Shown here piece by piece: positions 38,895-48,013 of a stretch of DNA of 64,000 nt. A model generated the notes under the pieces. That model ran no database searches and was not told the origin of the DNA. It saw nothing but the letters and a program-made list of their open reading frames with translations. The stretch comes from Maricaulis sp048269565 (GTDB lineage: Bacteria; Pseudomonadota; Alphaproteobacteria; Caulobacterales; Maricaulaceae). A program made the translations under genes and the position numbers. Each line of letters opens with the position of its first letter. Position 1 is the stretch's first letter. The stretch spans positions 186,001 to 250,000 of the forward strand of contig NZ_JBLXIK010000002.1 in the NCBI RefSeq assembly GCF_048269565.1. Direction: 5' to 3'.

Positions 38895-39725
38895 ATGCGA
38901 CGTCATCTTGTTCTGATCACCGGCGCCTCCTCGGGCATTGGCAAGGCGCTGGCACGCGAATTCGCCGCCAATGGCTGGGACCTCGCCCTGACCGCACGCC
39001 GCCAGGACCGGCTCGAAGCCCTGGCCGAAGAGATCAAGGCGCAATACGGCGTCGATAGCCTGGTGATTCCGGCCGATCTGTCCAAGACGACCGCACCGAA
39101 AAAGATCGTCGAGGCGGTCGAGGCGGCCGGACGCACAATCGACGGGCTGGTGAACAATGCCGGTTTCGGCCTGCCGGGCACCTATACCCAGACCAGCTGG
39201 AAGCAACAGGCCGATTTCCTGCAACTGATGCTGGGCAGCTATGCCGAGCTCGTGCACCGGGTGATGCCCGGCATGCAGGAGCGCGGCTATGGCCGCATCC
39301 TCAATGTCGCCTCGGTCGCCGGCCTGATGCCCGGATCGAAAGGCCATACCCTCTACGCGGCCGTGAAGTCGGCGCTGATCAAGTTTAGCCAGTCGCTCCA
39401 CTTCGAGGGCAAGGAATACGGCATCCACGCGACAGCGCTGTGCCCCGGCTTCACCTATTCGGAGTTCCACGATGTCAACGAGACCCGCGATCTGGTGTCG
39501 AAAATGCCGTCCTATTGGTGGCTGACTGCCGAGCAGGTGGCCGAGGCCGGTTATAATGCCCTCCAGCGCAACCAGCCGATCTGCGTGCCGGGCCTCTGGT
39601 ACAAATTCCTCACCGGCCTCAACCAGGTCCTGCCGACCCCGATGTCGATGTGGATGATGGAGCACAGCTCGGGCAGTGTCCGCCGCGGCGAGGTGGCTTC
39701 CGAAACGCCGGCGGCCGGAGACTGA
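38895..39725 (+). CDS. Short-chain dehydrogenase/reductase (SDR)
   Basis: A 276-aa classical SDR. The cofactor loop is TGASSGIGKA at residues 9-18, NNAG is present, the catalytic Ser is in NVASVAG, and the Y-x-x-x-K pair is Tyr-Ala-Ala-Val-Lys. The N-terminus with ARRQDRLEALAEEI and the C-terminal EQVAEAGYNALQRNQPICVPGLWYK resemble the DltE/'oxidoreductase YqjQ' group that may act on lipids or ketones. The substrate is unassigned. GGGAG precedes the ATG. The LysE gene follows after 3 bp, so the two are probably co-transcribed. Confidence 0.9.
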   Translation: MRRHLVLITGASSGIGKALAREFAANGWDLALTARRQDRLEALAEEIKAQYGVDSLVIPADLSKTTAPKKIVEAVEAAGRTIDGLVNNAGFGLPGTYTQTSWKQQADFLQLMLGSYAELVHRVMPGMQERGYGRILNVASVAGLMPGSKGHTLYAAVKSALIKFSQSLHFEGKEYGIHATALCPGFTYSEFHDVNETRDLVSKMPSYWWLTAEQVAEAGYNALQRNQPICVPGLWYKFLTGLNQVLPTPMSMWMMEHSSGSVRRGEVASETPAAGD

Positions 39726-39728
39726 TCC

Positions 39729-40355
39729 GTGCTTGACCTCTCCCTGCTGCCGCTTTTCCTCGCCGGTGGCCTGGCACTCGCCTTGACGCCGGGACCGGAC
39801 ATGACCTTCACCTTGGCCACCACGGCCTCACGGGGCCTGCGTGCAGGGCTGGGTGCGGTGGCCGGGATTATCACCGGCGGCGCGATCTGGACCGTGGCAG
39901 CCGCGATCGGGCTGGCGGCCCTGCTGACAGCCTCCGAACATGCGCTATCGGTCATCCGCTATGGCGGCGCGATTTATCTGTTGTGGCTGGCCTGGCGCAC
40001 AATCCGCACACTCGATGATGCGCCGCATGCCCGCGCCTCGGCATCAGCCTCGCAGGCCTTCCTGCGCGGGCTGATGACCAATCTGCTCAATCCCAAGGTC
40101 GGGCTGTTCTTCCTCGCCTTCCTGCCGCAATTCACCAATGCCGAACTCGGCCCAATCTGGATCCAGATGCTGATCTTGGGCGGGATCTTCTTCGCAATGG
40201 GGACGATGGTCCTGGTCGCGGTCGCGCTCGCGGCCGGTGCGGCGCAGGCCCGCCTGGCCCGCTCGCTGACTTTGCGGCGCGTGTTAAACGGTCTGGCCGC
40301 GACGGCGTTTGGCGGGCTCGGTTTACGCTTGATCTTCAGCGGCGATACCGATTAG
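39729..40355 (+). CDS. LysE/RhtB family amino-acid exporter
   Basis: A 208-aa membrane protein with six helices. It starts PLFLAGGLALALTPGPDMTFTLATTASRGLRAGLGAVAGI, which contains the LysE signature TPGPD followed by a Gly-rich helix. The later NLLNPKVGLFFLAFLPQF is the conserved NPK motif of TM4. Members export lysine, threonine, homoserine or other amino acids. The GTG at 39729 follows directly after the SDR stop. It is followed by pyrF after 11 bp. Confidence 0.9.
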   Translation: MLDLSLLPLFLAGGLALALTPGPDMTFTLATTASRGLRAGLGAVAGIITGGAIWTVAAAIGLAALLTASEHALSVIRYGGAIYLLWLAWRTIRTLDDAPHARASASASQAFLRGLMTNLLNPKVGLFFLAFLPQFTNAELGPIWIQMLILGGIFFAMGTMVLVAVALAAGAAQARLARSLTLRRVLNGLAATAFGGLGLRLIFSGDTD

Positions 40356-40366
40356 ACCTGCCGCTC

Positions 40367-41080
40367 ATGTTACACGCTGATCCCCGCCTGATCGTCGCGC
40401 TCGACAAGCCGACTGTCTCCGACGCATGGGCGCTTGTCGAAGCGCTCGGCGATAGTGTCAATTTCTACAAGATCGGGCTGCAACTCATCCCGATCGGCGG
40501 CATGGAGCTCAGCGCCCGGCTGAAACAGGCCGGCAAACAGGTCTTTCTCGATTACAAGCTGCATGACATCCCGGCGACGGTGGAAAAAGCGACCCGCAGT
40601 CTCGCCGATACCGGGGCCGACCTTTTGACCGTGCATGCCGAGCCGGCCGTGATGCGCGCTGCCGTCGCCGGCCGCGGCGAGAGCAGCCTCAGGATTCTCG
40701 GCGTCACCGTGATGACCTGCTATGACGACGAAATGCTGACCGAGATGGGCTATGCCTATGGCGCCCGCGACCTGGTCATGCGCCGCGTCGAGCAGAGCCT
40801 GGAAGCCGGTGTCGATGGTGTCGTCGCCAGCGCCCATGAAGCCACCGAGATCCGACAGCGTTTTGGCGGTGATTTCCTGATCGTCACCCCGGGCATCCGG
40901 CCCGCCGGCAGCGCCGCCGACGACCAGAAGCGCGTCGCCACGCCCGCTAAGGCGCTGAGCGATGGCTCGACACATCTGGTGATTGGCCGCCCGATCAATG
41001 CCGCAGCTGATCCGGCCGCAGCTGCGCGCGCTGTCATCGCCGAGATGGCGACCGCCTCACCGCAGCCGGAACCGGCCTGA
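40367..41080 (+). CDS. pyrF: Orotidine 5'-phosphate decarboxylase
   Basis: This 237-aa TIM barrel catalyses the last step of UMP synthesis. The N-terminal LIVALDKPT and FYKIGLQL segments and the catalytic D-x-K-x-x-D tetrad in FLDYKLHDIPATV are intact. VTPGIRPAG and HLVIGRPI form the phosphate-binding end. The start is 11 bp after lysE, suggesting one transcript of SDR-lysE-pyrF, although the first two have no clear link to pyrimidines. Confidence 0.96.
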   Translation: MLHADPRLIVALDKPTVSDAWALVEALGDSVNFYKIGLQLIPIGGMELSARLKQAGKQVFLDYKLHDIPATVEKATRSLADTGADLLTVHAEPAVMRAAVAGRGESSLRILGVTVMTCYDDEMLTEMGYAYGARDLVMRRVEQSLEAGVDGVVASAHEATEIRQRFGGDFLIVTPGIRPAGSAADDQKRVATPAKALSDGSTHLVIGRPINAAADPAAAARAVIAEMATASPQPEPA

Positions 41081-41089
41081 CCGCCAAAA

Positions 41090-41836
41090 TCAGTCGGTTG
41101 GGTAGGGATAGGCCCGCCGGGGCAGGGCCTGGGGCCGCGGCGCTGCCCTCTGGTCAAGGGCACGCACCTGCAACACGCGATGATCCAGCCGGGCATGGCC
41201 GGTGCGGACCTCGCCATCGGCTGCAATCAGGATCAGTCCGCGATAGCTGTAGACCGGCGCAAATGGCCGCTCGACGCCGCCGACCAAGCCGCCAGTGAAG
41301 AAATCATCGCCGAGCCGCACGGTTTCATTTGAAACAGGCGTCATCTGGCGTGGCGACGAATTGCCAACCGGACCGGATGGTGCCGGCGGCCATTGCCGGT
41401 ATGCGGTTTGAGTCTGCCAGCTCGAGCTCTGCTGCGACGAGCTATGGGAGCTTCCCGATGATCCGGAGACGATCACCGCTCGCCGGTGGACAGGCTGCGG
41501 TGATATCGAGCGTCCGTCATGACTGACCGCGCGGGCCAATTCGGGCCGGGGCGTCCGTGGCCGAACCGCCGGGGGTGGCGGCGAAACCGGCTGCGCGTCG
41601 GCTGACAGCTCGACGGCGGGCCGGACGGCCTCGGTTTGTGGCGCAGCCATGCCTGCCGGCATCTCCGTAAAGCGACAGGGTGGGCCGGCATAGCTGCCAG
41701 CCATGGCCTGACGGATTTCATCCTCGCTGCAGATACGCTCCGGCCCGCCAGCCAGACGCGGTTCCGTCTGTGGCTGGGCGAGCGCCGCCGGTGCGGGCAC
41801 TGCGACGGCGAGCATAAGGGCAAACCAGCGTTTCAT
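41090..41836 (-). CDS. Secreted low-complexity protein, 248 aa, unknown
   Basis: The N-terminus MKRWFALMLAVAVPAPAALAQPQ is a Sec signal peptide with an Ala-rich cleavage site. The mature region starts with an ICSEDEIRQAMAGSYAGPPC pair of cysteines. It then runs into a proline-rich stretch (VSPPPPAVRPRTPRP) and a Ser/Gln run (SGSSGSSHSSSQQSSS). It ends in a more ordered beta segment (APVYSYRGLILIAADGEVRTGHARLDHRVLQV). It is likely a periplasmic or outer-surface protein and is not recognised. It meets pyrF tail to tail. Confidence 0.6.
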   Translation of the reverse strand: MKRWFALMLAVAVPAPAALAQPQTEPRLAGGPERICSEDEIRQAMAGSYAGPPCRFTEMPAGMAAPQTEAVRPAVELSADAQPVSPPPPAVRPRTPRPELARAVSHDGRSISPQPVHRRAVIVSGSSGSSHSSSQQSSSWQTQTAYRQWPPAPSGPVGNSSPRQMTPVSNETVRLGDDFFTGGLVGGVERPFAPVYSYRGLILIAADGEVRTGHARLDHRVLQVRALDQRAAPRPQALPRRAYPYPTD

Positions 41837-41946
41837 TCCGGCACACTAGCGCGTCATCAGCGTCAGCCCCAGCGAACGCACCCCGCAGGCGAACTCGCGC
41901 CGGTCATGACGGCTGACAGGGGTAGGGGTGCGGTCGGTGAGCGGTG

Positions 41947-42156
41947 TCAGAAATCGCTGGTCTTGCCGTTGCGTTCCCAGTCACCAAAGCGCGTGGGTTC
42001 GAGCCCTTTCGGCCCGCCCGTCTCGGCTGGAAGCTCGGTCATCGCATCAATGGCCGCACGGCGCGCCGCCGCCTCTTCCAGGGCTCGCCTGGCGGCCGGT
42101 GTCAGCACCTTGTCAGGGGTCTGGGGCGTGGCGGGTTTTTCCGGCGTGTCTTCCAT
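41947..42156 (-). CDS. SDHAF4-like succinate dehydrogenase assembly factor (DUF1674)
   Basis: A 69-aa protein ending in the DUF1674 signature: GGPKGLEPTRFGDWERNGKTSDF. In yeast Sdh8 and human SDHAF4 this domain protects the flavinated SdhA subunit during assembly. The N-terminal half is a charged helix (LTPAARRALEEAAARRAAID), as in alphaproteobacterial homologues. The ATG at 42156 is preferred; a TTG at 42171 is in frame. It stands divergent from rsmB. No sdh genes are in view. Confidence 0.85.
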   Translation of the reverse strand: MEDTPEKPATPQTPDKVLTPAARRALEEAAARRAAIDAMTELPAETGGPKGLEPTRFGDWERNGKTSDF

Positions 42157-42241
42157 GCTGAAGCGATACAACTCCGGGCCGACGGCGACAATGCCGCCGG
42201 GATCATTAGACGCAGCGCGGCCGCCGTGCTAGCTGGCGCGC

Positions 42242-43537
42242 ATGAGTGATGGACTGGATCCCCGCCGGGTGGCTGCCCGGGCCTATACGCTTGTGCTCAA
42301 ACAGCGCAAGACGATTGAATCCGCCCTGGACCGCGACCCCGGTTTTGCGGCGATGAGCGATCGCGACCGCGGCTTCGCCCGCGCCATCGTCTCGACCACC
42401 TTCCGCCGGCTCGGCCAGACCCGGCTGGTGCTGAACAAGTTTCTCGCCCGGCCGATCGAGGAAAACGCCGCCCCGATCCAGGCCATATTGCTGACCGGTG
42501 CCGCGCAATTATTGTGGATGGGCGTGCCGCCACACGCCGCCGTCTCCTCCGCCGTGTCGCTGGCTGATGAGGACGACAAGTCGCGCCGCCTCAAGGGCCT
42601 GGTCAATGCCGTGCTGCGCAAGGTCGACCGCGAGGGCGCCGCGATTGCCGGTGCCAGCGCGCCACAGGAAAACCTGCCGGAATGGCTGGTCCAGAGCTGG
42701 CGCAGCGCCTACGGCCCCGGCCAGCTGAGCAAGATCGCCAATGCGCTGCTGGAAACCCCGCCACTCGACCTGACGGTGAAGATCCCGTCCGAGCGCGAGC
42801 ACTGGGCCGCCGAACTCGGTGCCACCATCCTGCCGAACGGGACCTTGCGCCGCGCCGGTGTCACCGATCTGACCAGCCTGCCTGGCTTCGGCGAGGGGGC
42901 CTGGTGGGCCCAGGACGCAGCCGCCTCGCTGCCGGCCCAGCTGATGCGCGTCAAACCGGGCGAGACGATTGTCGATCTCTGTGCCGCGCCCGGTGGCAAA
43001 ACGATGCAGCTCGCCGCCATGGGCGCCCGGGTTATCGCGGTCGACACCTCCGAACAACGCATGAAGCGGGTCACGGAAAACCTGCAGCGCACCGGACTCG
43101 AGGCCGAGCTGGTCGTTGATGACGGCCGCAGCTGGCGTCCCGACAATCGCGTCGACGCTGTCCTGCTCGACGCGCCCTGCACCGCCACCGGCACTCTGCG
43201 CCGGCACCCGGAAGCCGCCTGGATCAAGCGCCCGGAAGATGTCGCCAAGATGCAATCCCTGCAATTCGAGCTGATCAAGTCGGCGATCCGGATGATCAAG
43301 CCGGGCGGGCGCCTGATTGTCTGCACCTGTTCGCTGCAGCCTCAGGAAGGCGAGGCGCTGGCCAATACGATCTCGAATTATGACAGCCTGGCACCATTTG
43401 CCATCACCCGCACCGAGCTCACCGATCTGGCCGAATCTGTCACGAAGCAGGGTTTCATGCGGGTGACTCCGGCGGTCTGGCGCAGCCATGGCGGCATGGA
43501 CGGGTTCTTTATTGCCCGCTTCTCGAAACGGGCCTGA
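42242..43537 (+). CDS. rsmB: 16S rRNA (cytosine967-C5)-methyltransferase
   Basis: A 431-aa RsmB/NOP-family enzyme. The N-terminal NusB-like helical domain covers about residues 1-150. The Rossmann methyltransferase follows, with VDLCAAPGGKTMQLAAMGA (AdoMet site). Motif IV is LLDAPCTATGTLRRHPE with the PC cysteine, and motif VI is VCTCSLQPQEGE with the catalytic TCS cysteine. Both cysteines of the m5C mechanism are present. rpe follows after 71 bp, in the order seen in many alphaproteobacteria. Confidence 0.95.
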   Translation: MSDGLDPRRVAARAYTLVLKQRKTIESALDRDPGFAAMSDRDRGFARAIVSTTFRRLGQTRLVLNKFLARPIEENAAPIQAILLTGAAQLLWMGVPPHAAVSSAVSLADEDDKSRRLKGLVNAVLRKVDREGAAIAGASAPQENLPEWLVQSWRSAYGPGQLSKIANALLETPPLDLTVKIPSEREHWAAELGATILPNGTLRRAGVTDLTSLPGFGEGAWWAQDAAASLPAQLMRVKPGETIVDLCAAPGGKTMQLAAMGARVIAVDTSEQRMKRVTENLQRTGLEAELVVDDGRSWRPDNRVDAVLLDAPCTATGTLRRHPEAAWIKRPEDVAKMQSLQFELIKSAIRMIKPGGRLIVCTCSLQPQEGEALANTISNYDSLAPFAITRTELTDLAESVTKQGFMRVTPAVWRSHGGMDGFFIARFSKRA

Positions 43538-43572
43538 ATCAGGCCTCGGTCAGTTCAATCAGCGGGCTTGTC

Positions 43573-43586
43573 TTGCACGCGTGCAA
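43573..43586. promoter_or_regulatory. 14-bp perfect palindrome upstream of rpe
   Basis: TTGCACGCGTGCAA is fully self-complementary and lies 22 bases before the rpe ATG and 35 bases after the rsmB stop. It is the size and shape of an operator for a dimeric repressor such as LacI/GntR types. No regulator gene is adjacent. Confidence 0.45.
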
Positions 43587-43608
43587 CAGCACTGTTATCC
43601 GATCTGTC

Positions 43609-44268
43609 ATGGGCGCTCCGGTTTATATTTCACCCTCCATCCTGTCGGCGGATTTCGCCCGGCTCGGCGAGGAAGTACGCGCGATCGACGCTGCCGGCGC
43701 CGACTGGATCCATATTGACGTCATGGACGGGCATTTCGTGCCCAATCTGACGATCGGCCCGGGTGTCATCAAGGCTTTGCGCCCGCATACCGAAAAGCCG
43801 TTTGATGTGCACCTGATGATCACCCCGGTGGACCCCTATCTCGACGCCTTCATCGAAGCCGGCGCCAATATCATCACCGCCCATCCCGAGGCCGGTCCGC
43901 ATTTCCACCGCACCGTCCAGGCGATCAGGACACGCGGCGCCAAAGCCGGCGCAGCGCTCAATCCGTCCTCCTCGCCGGAGATGATCGACTATGTCCTCGA
44001 GGAGCTCGATCTGGTGCTGGTGATGAGCGTCAATCCCGGCTTTGGCGGCCAGAGCTTTATCGGCGACCAGTTGCGCAAGATCGAAGCCCTGCGCGACATG
44101 ATCGATCGCCGCGGCCTGTCGACCCTGATCGAGGTTGATGGCGGCGTCACCCCGGCGAACGCCCGGGCCTGCATCGATGCCGGCGCCAGCGCCCTGGTTG
44201 CCGGCTCGGCCGTGTTCAAGGGCGGACCCGACATGTACCGGCAGAATATCAGCGCGTTGCGCGGGTAG
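43609..44268 (+). CDS. rpe: Ribulose-phosphate 3-epimerase
   Basis: This 219-aa TIM barrel interconverts ribulose-5-P and xylulose-5-P in the pentose phosphate pathway. ISPSILSADFARLGEE, DWIHIDVMDGHFVPN with the catalytic Asp/His metal ligands, DVHLMI, and VNPGFGGQSFI with the phosphate-binding VDGGV are all intact. The start MGAPVYISPS at 43609 matches homologues; an in-frame extension back to 43573 would encode the palindrome. The heparinase-fold gene starts five bases after its stop. Confidence 0.96.
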   Translation: MGAPVYISPSILSADFARLGEEVRAIDAAGADWIHIDVMDGHFVPNLTIGPGVIKALRPHTEKPFDVHLMITPVDPYLDAFIEAGANIITAHPEAGPHFHRTVQAIRTRGAKAGAALNPSSSPEMIDYVLEELDLVLVMSVNPGFGGQSFIGDQLRKIEALRDMIDRRGLSTLIEVDGGVTPANARACIDAGASALVAGSAVFKGGPDMYRQNISALRG

Positions 44269-44272
44269 AGAC

Positions 44273-46048
44273 ATGGCTGGCGCGATCCGTCTGTCCGACT
44301 ATCCGATAGCCGCTTTGCAGGCGCTCAGACACGAAGCCTCCTCGACCGTGAATGCGATCGGCGTCCTGCGTTCGATGCGGGCGCTGGGCTCGATCCCCGA
44401 CAGCCTCGTCACCTTTCCCGCCGACGTTTACAGCGGCGACGCGAAACGCGGCGCAGCCATGCTGGACGGCCGCTTCCAGCTCGCCGGCGACCAGCTTGAC
44501 GCGCGGCCGGGTGAGGCGGGTATCTGGGCGCGTTCAACACCGTCGCGGGCCTTTGCGCGCAGCCTGCATGGCTTTGGCTGGTTACGCGATTGCGCCGCCG
44601 CCGACCCGTCCGGGCAGGGCTCGTTGCAGCTGGTTGATGCCTGGGTCCGCGAGTTTGGCCGCTGGAACAGTTTTGCCTGGTCACAGGACGTACTGTCCTC
44701 ACGCCTGATGAACTGGTTGCGCTGCGGCGAATTGCTGTTCACGCCGCCGGATGCCGGGGACAAGGACGCGAACAAGCGCCATGCCGCCCGGATGCGCTGT
44801 CTGGTGCGCCAGGCGCGCTATCTGCAACGCGCCCTGCCGCTGGCACCCGATGGCACGATCCGCTTGCGCAGTGCTGCCGCGCTGACCCTGGCGGGGCTGT
44901 GTTTGCCGGAGCAGACCGCGCTGCTCAAAACCGCCATCCTTGCCTATGGCCATGAAATCGATCGTCAGATTCTACCCGATGGCGGACATTTGTCTCGCGC
45001 ACCGCGCGCGGTCGCCGAAGCGCTGATCGATCTGGTGACGGTGCGGGATGTCGCGGCCGGGCTCGATGTCGAACTGCCAGCCTCCCTGCTGCGTGCCAGC
45101 GACCGCCTGGCGCCAATGGCCCGCTTCTTCCAGATGGTCGATGGCGGTCTGGCAAGTTTTCATGGCGGCGGCGAGGGGGACCGGACCGCTCTGGCCACAG
45201 TGCTTGAACGCGGCGACATCAAATCGCGCAGCTTCGGCTTTGCCCCGCATTCAGGCTATCAGCGCGCCCATGCCGGCGGCGCCACCGTCCTGCTCGATGT
45301 TGGCGAGCCGCCACGCGGCGCGCTCAGTGTCGAGGCACACGCCTCCGCGCTCGCCTTCGAACTCTGCACCGCCAGCGGCCGCCTGGTGGTCAATTGCGGC
45401 TGGGCCGACGACCAGCCGGCCAATTGGCGCGAGGCGGTGCGGGCCACCGCCGCCCATTCGACGTTGACGCTGGAGGAGACCTCCTCGGCGCGCCTGCTCT
45501 CACCGGGCTGGCAGCGTGAACTGCTCGGCCCGCGGCTGGCGACTTCGCCCGGTCCGGTTACGGCACGACGCAATGAAGAGGAAATGGGTGTCTGGCTGGA
45601 AGGCGGGCATGAAGGCTATCGCGAGGATTACGGCCTTTCCCACCGCCGGCGGGTCTTCCTGGCAGCGGATGGCGGCGACGTCCGCGGCGAGGACGCGCTG
45701 TTCCGGCCGATCGAGGATGGCGCACCGGATGATGTCAATGTGCGCTGGCGGTTTGCCATCCGCTTTCATCTCCACCCCAGCGTGCGCGCCTCCCTGGCCC
45801 GCGACTCCATGAGCGTGCTGCTGGTGCAACCATCCGGCGCAGGCTGGCGTTTCCGCTGCGATGGCGAGCCGATCCGGCTGGAACGCTCGGTCTATCTCGC
45901 GGCCGGCGCGCCGCCCCAGCGCGCCACCCAGATCGTGGTTCAGGGTGAGGCCGAACCGTTCGGCGCGGGCGACCGGCCGCCAAATCGTGTACGCTGGGCG
46001 TTTCAGCGCCTCGGCCGGATCGGTGGCGCTGCGGGGGAAAACACATGA
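44273..46048 (+). CDS. Heparinase II/III family protein
   Basis: A 591-aa protein with the layout of heparinase II/III-type lyases: an N-terminal alpha/alpha barrel (residues about 40-330, rich in Trp and Arg: WLRDCAAADPSG, WVREFGRWNSFAWSQDVLSSRLMNWL). A beta-sandwich starts about residue 340 with GYQRAHAGGATVLLDVGEPP and contains HASALAFELCTASGRLVVNCG, AAHSTLTLEE and YREDYGLSHRRRVFL, the family's conserved strands. Such genes sit between rpe and purH in many alphaproteobacteria, so a housekeeping envelope role is possible; the polysaccharide cleaved is unknown. No signal peptide is seen. It overlaps the next gene by 4 bp. Confidence 0.85.
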   Translation: MAGAIRLSDYPIAALQALRHEASSTVNAIGVLRSMRALGSIPDSLVTFPADVYSGDAKRGAAMLDGRFQLAGDQLDARPGEAGIWARSTPSRAFARSLHGFGWLRDCAAADPSGQGSLQLVDAWVREFGRWNSFAWSQDVLSSRLMNWLRCGELLFTPPDAGDKDANKRHAARMRCLVRQARYLQRALPLAPDGTIRLRSAAALTLAGLCLPEQTALLKTAILAYGHEIDRQILPDGGHLSRAPRAVAEALIDLVTVRDVAAGLDVELPASLLRASDRLAPMARFFQMVDGGLASFHGGGEGDRTALATVLERGDIKSRSFGFAPHSGYQRAHAGGATVLLDVGEPPRGALSVEAHASALAFELCTASGRLVVNCGWADDQPANWREAVRATAAHSTLTLEETSSARLLSPGWQRELLGPRLATSPGPVTARRNEEEMGVWLEGGHEGYREDYGLSHRRRVFLAADGGDVRGEDALFRPIEDGAPDDVNVRWRFAIRFHLHPSVRASLARDSMSVLLVQPSGAGWRFRCDGEPIRLERSVYLAAGAPPQRATQIVVQGEAEPFGAGDRPPNRVRWAFQRLGRIGGAAGENT

Positions 46049-47943
46049 GTACGCCACGACCTGAAGCACGCGCATCGGCCGCGGCAGGCAACAAGATGAC
46101 GATGATCTGGGTCGCCCTGTTCGATCTCTGTGCCGGCGCAGCCTCGATGTGGGCGGCGATTCATCTGCGCTATTTCTTCGAGGGGACTCCCCCACCGGAT
46201 TCGATCATGCTGCAATCGGTGGCGGTATTTGCGCTCGCCTGTGCCGTGATCTTCCCTGTCTACGGCCTGCATCGCGGTCTCTGGCGCTTCACGGCGCTCA
46301 ATGATGCCGCGCGCATTCTGATGGCGATTTTTGTCGCCAACCTGGTTTTCCTGCCGGTGCTTTTCCTGATCAACCGGCTGGACGGCTTTCCGCGCACCAG
46401 CCAGCTGATCGAGATACCGATCCTGATCGCGCTGATGCTCGGTTCGCGCCTGATCGTCGCATCCTGGCGTTCGCGCGGTCTGCAATCGGTGTTGCAGTTT
46501 GAAGACCGCAGCAAACCCGCAGCGATCCTTGTTGGTACCGGCGATGACCTTGATCTGGCCCTGCGTGAGCTTTCCCGGCGCAATGGCTCGGTCCCGTTCC
46601 GGCCGAAAGCCCTGATTGAACCCAGCGCCACTCTCGCCGGGCGCGCCATTCACGGCATGCCGGTTCTGGGCGGGCTCGACGTGCTTCCCGCGGCGCTGAA
46701 ACGACTTTCTCAGGCGGAGAAACTGCCGGTGCGCCTCGTCCTTGCCGGCACGAGCACTGATGGCGAACTGGTCAATGCACTGGTACGGATTGCGGCGCGC
46801 TCGGGCGCCAAGCTGTCGCGGGCCCGGCCCGCAGAGGGGCCCGGTGCATTTTCGCCGGTCGAGGCGGCCGATTTGCTGAACCGGCCACCGCGGGCACCGG
46901 ATCTGGAACCGGCACGGCCCCTGATCGAGGGCAAGCGGGTTCTGGTCACTGGCGCGGGCGGCACGATCGGGTCGGAGCTGGCGCGCCTGGCAGCGAAGCT
47001 GGGGCCGGAGAAGCTGATCCTGCTCGATTCCTCTGAAGCCAATCTCTACGAGATCGACCTGGAATTTGCATCCCGGTCACCGCAAGTGCCCTGGGCGGCC
47101 GTGCTCGGGGATATCCGGGACGCGGGGCGGCTGGAGCAGGTCTTTGCCGACGAAAAGCCTGATGTCGTGCTGCATGCGGCCGCGCTCAAGCATGTCCCGA
47201 TGAGCGAGCGCAATCCAAGTGAGGCCGTGCGCACCAATGTGCTGGGGACCATGCAGACGATTCAGGCCGCTATTCGCAACGGGGCCCAGATCGTGGCGCT
47301 GATCTCGACGGACAAGGCGGTTGAGCCGACCAATATCATGGGAGCCAGCAAACGCGCTGCGGAACTGTTCGCGCAATCGGCCGCGGTCCCGGATAGCGCC
47401 ACCCGGGTCTGTGTCGTGCGGTTCGGCAATGTGCTCGGCTCGACTGGCTCGGTGGTGCCGCTGTTCGAGCGCCAGATCGAACAGGGTCAGGCCATTACCG
47501 TGACCGACCCGGAAGCCACCCGCTATTTCATGACCGTCGAGGAAGCCTCCGGCCTGGTACTCTCGGCCGCAGCCCAGACGGCCGCCGATCCGGCCCTCAA
47601 TGGTGCGCTCTACGTGTTCGATATGGGCGAGCCGGTTTCGATCCTGCGCCTGGCGCGGCAATTGCTGCGGCTGCGCGGCCGCGATCCTGACGCGCCGGGC
47701 GCACTTTCCGTCGTTGGCCTCAGGCCCGGCGAAAAGCGTCATGAGAGTCTGGTCTATCCGTTTGAGCACACACACGACACAACGATTCCAGGCGTCTGGC
47801 TGGTAGACGGTCCCGGCAGCGACCTGAAGGCGGTCGAAGCCAGGCTGGCCACCCTGTTGGCTGCCGCAGAAAGCCAGGATGGTGAAGCCGTGAAACTGGC
47901 CCTGCAACAGGTCTGCGGCCTGAGCCCGGCGGCGCCGATCTGA
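46045..47943 (+). CDS. CapD/WbpM-like nucleotide-sugar 4,6-dehydratase, membrane type
   Basis: A 632-aa protein. Four membrane helices lie in the first 130 residues (FDLCAGAASMWAAIHLRYFF, LQSVAVFALACAVIFPVYGL and others). A Rossmann-like CoA-binding domain follows (about 140-270). A C-terminal SDR dehydratase begins about residue 295 with VLVTGAGGTIGSELAR. LISTDKAVEPTNIMGASKRAAE shows the Ser-Asp/Met-x-x-x-Lys active site in which Met replaces Tyr, as in WbpM/FlaA1/PglF. The likely reaction is UDP-GlcNAc to the 4-keto-6-deoxy sugar for capsule or lipid-linked glycans. It is coupled to the heparinase-fold gene by ATGA overlap. Confidence 0.9.
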   Translation: MSTPRPEARASAAAGNKMTMIWVALFDLCAGAASMWAAIHLRYFFEGTPPPDSIMLQSVAVFALACAVIFPVYGLHRGLWRFTALNDAARILMAIFVANLVFLPVLFLINRLDGFPRTSQLIEIPILIALMLGSRLIVASWRSRGLQSVLQFEDRSKPAAILVGTGDDLDLALRELSRRNGSVPFRPKALIEPSATLAGRAIHGMPVLGGLDVLPAALKRLSQAEKLPVRLVLAGTSTDGELVNALVRIAARSGAKLSRARPAEGPGAFSPVEAADLLNRPPRAPDLEPARPLIEGKRVLVTGAGGTIGSELARLAAKLGPEKLILLDSSEANLYEIDLEFASRSPQVPWAAVLGDIRDAGRLEQVFADEKPDVVLHAAALKHVPMSERNPSEAVRTNVLGTMQTIQAAIRNGAQIVALISTDKAVEPTNIMGASKRAAELFAQSAAVPDSATRVCVVRFGNVLGSTGSVVPLFERQIEQGQAITVTDPEATRYFMTVEEASGLVLSAAAQTAADPALNGALYVFDMGEPVSILRLARQLLRLRGRDPDAPGALSVVGLRPGEKRHESLVYPFEHTHDTTIPGVWLVDGPGSDLKAVEARLATLLAAAESQDGEAVKLALQQVCGLSPAAPI

Positions 47944-47971
47944 TTGACTTGTCGCGCCGGCGTGCTACCTC
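47944..47971 (+). promoter_or_regulatory. Putative housekeeping promoter of purH
   Basis: TTGACTT (47944-47950) and GCTACCTC (47964-47971) are separated by 13 bp, close to the Caulobacter-type consensus TTGACgS-N10-14-GCTANAWC. The predicted start is about 35-40 bases before the purH ATG at 48014. Confidence 0.55.
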
Positions 47972-48013
47972 CCCGCTCGACCCCGCCGATCCTGAATGAA
48001 TGGAGCCCTGCCC

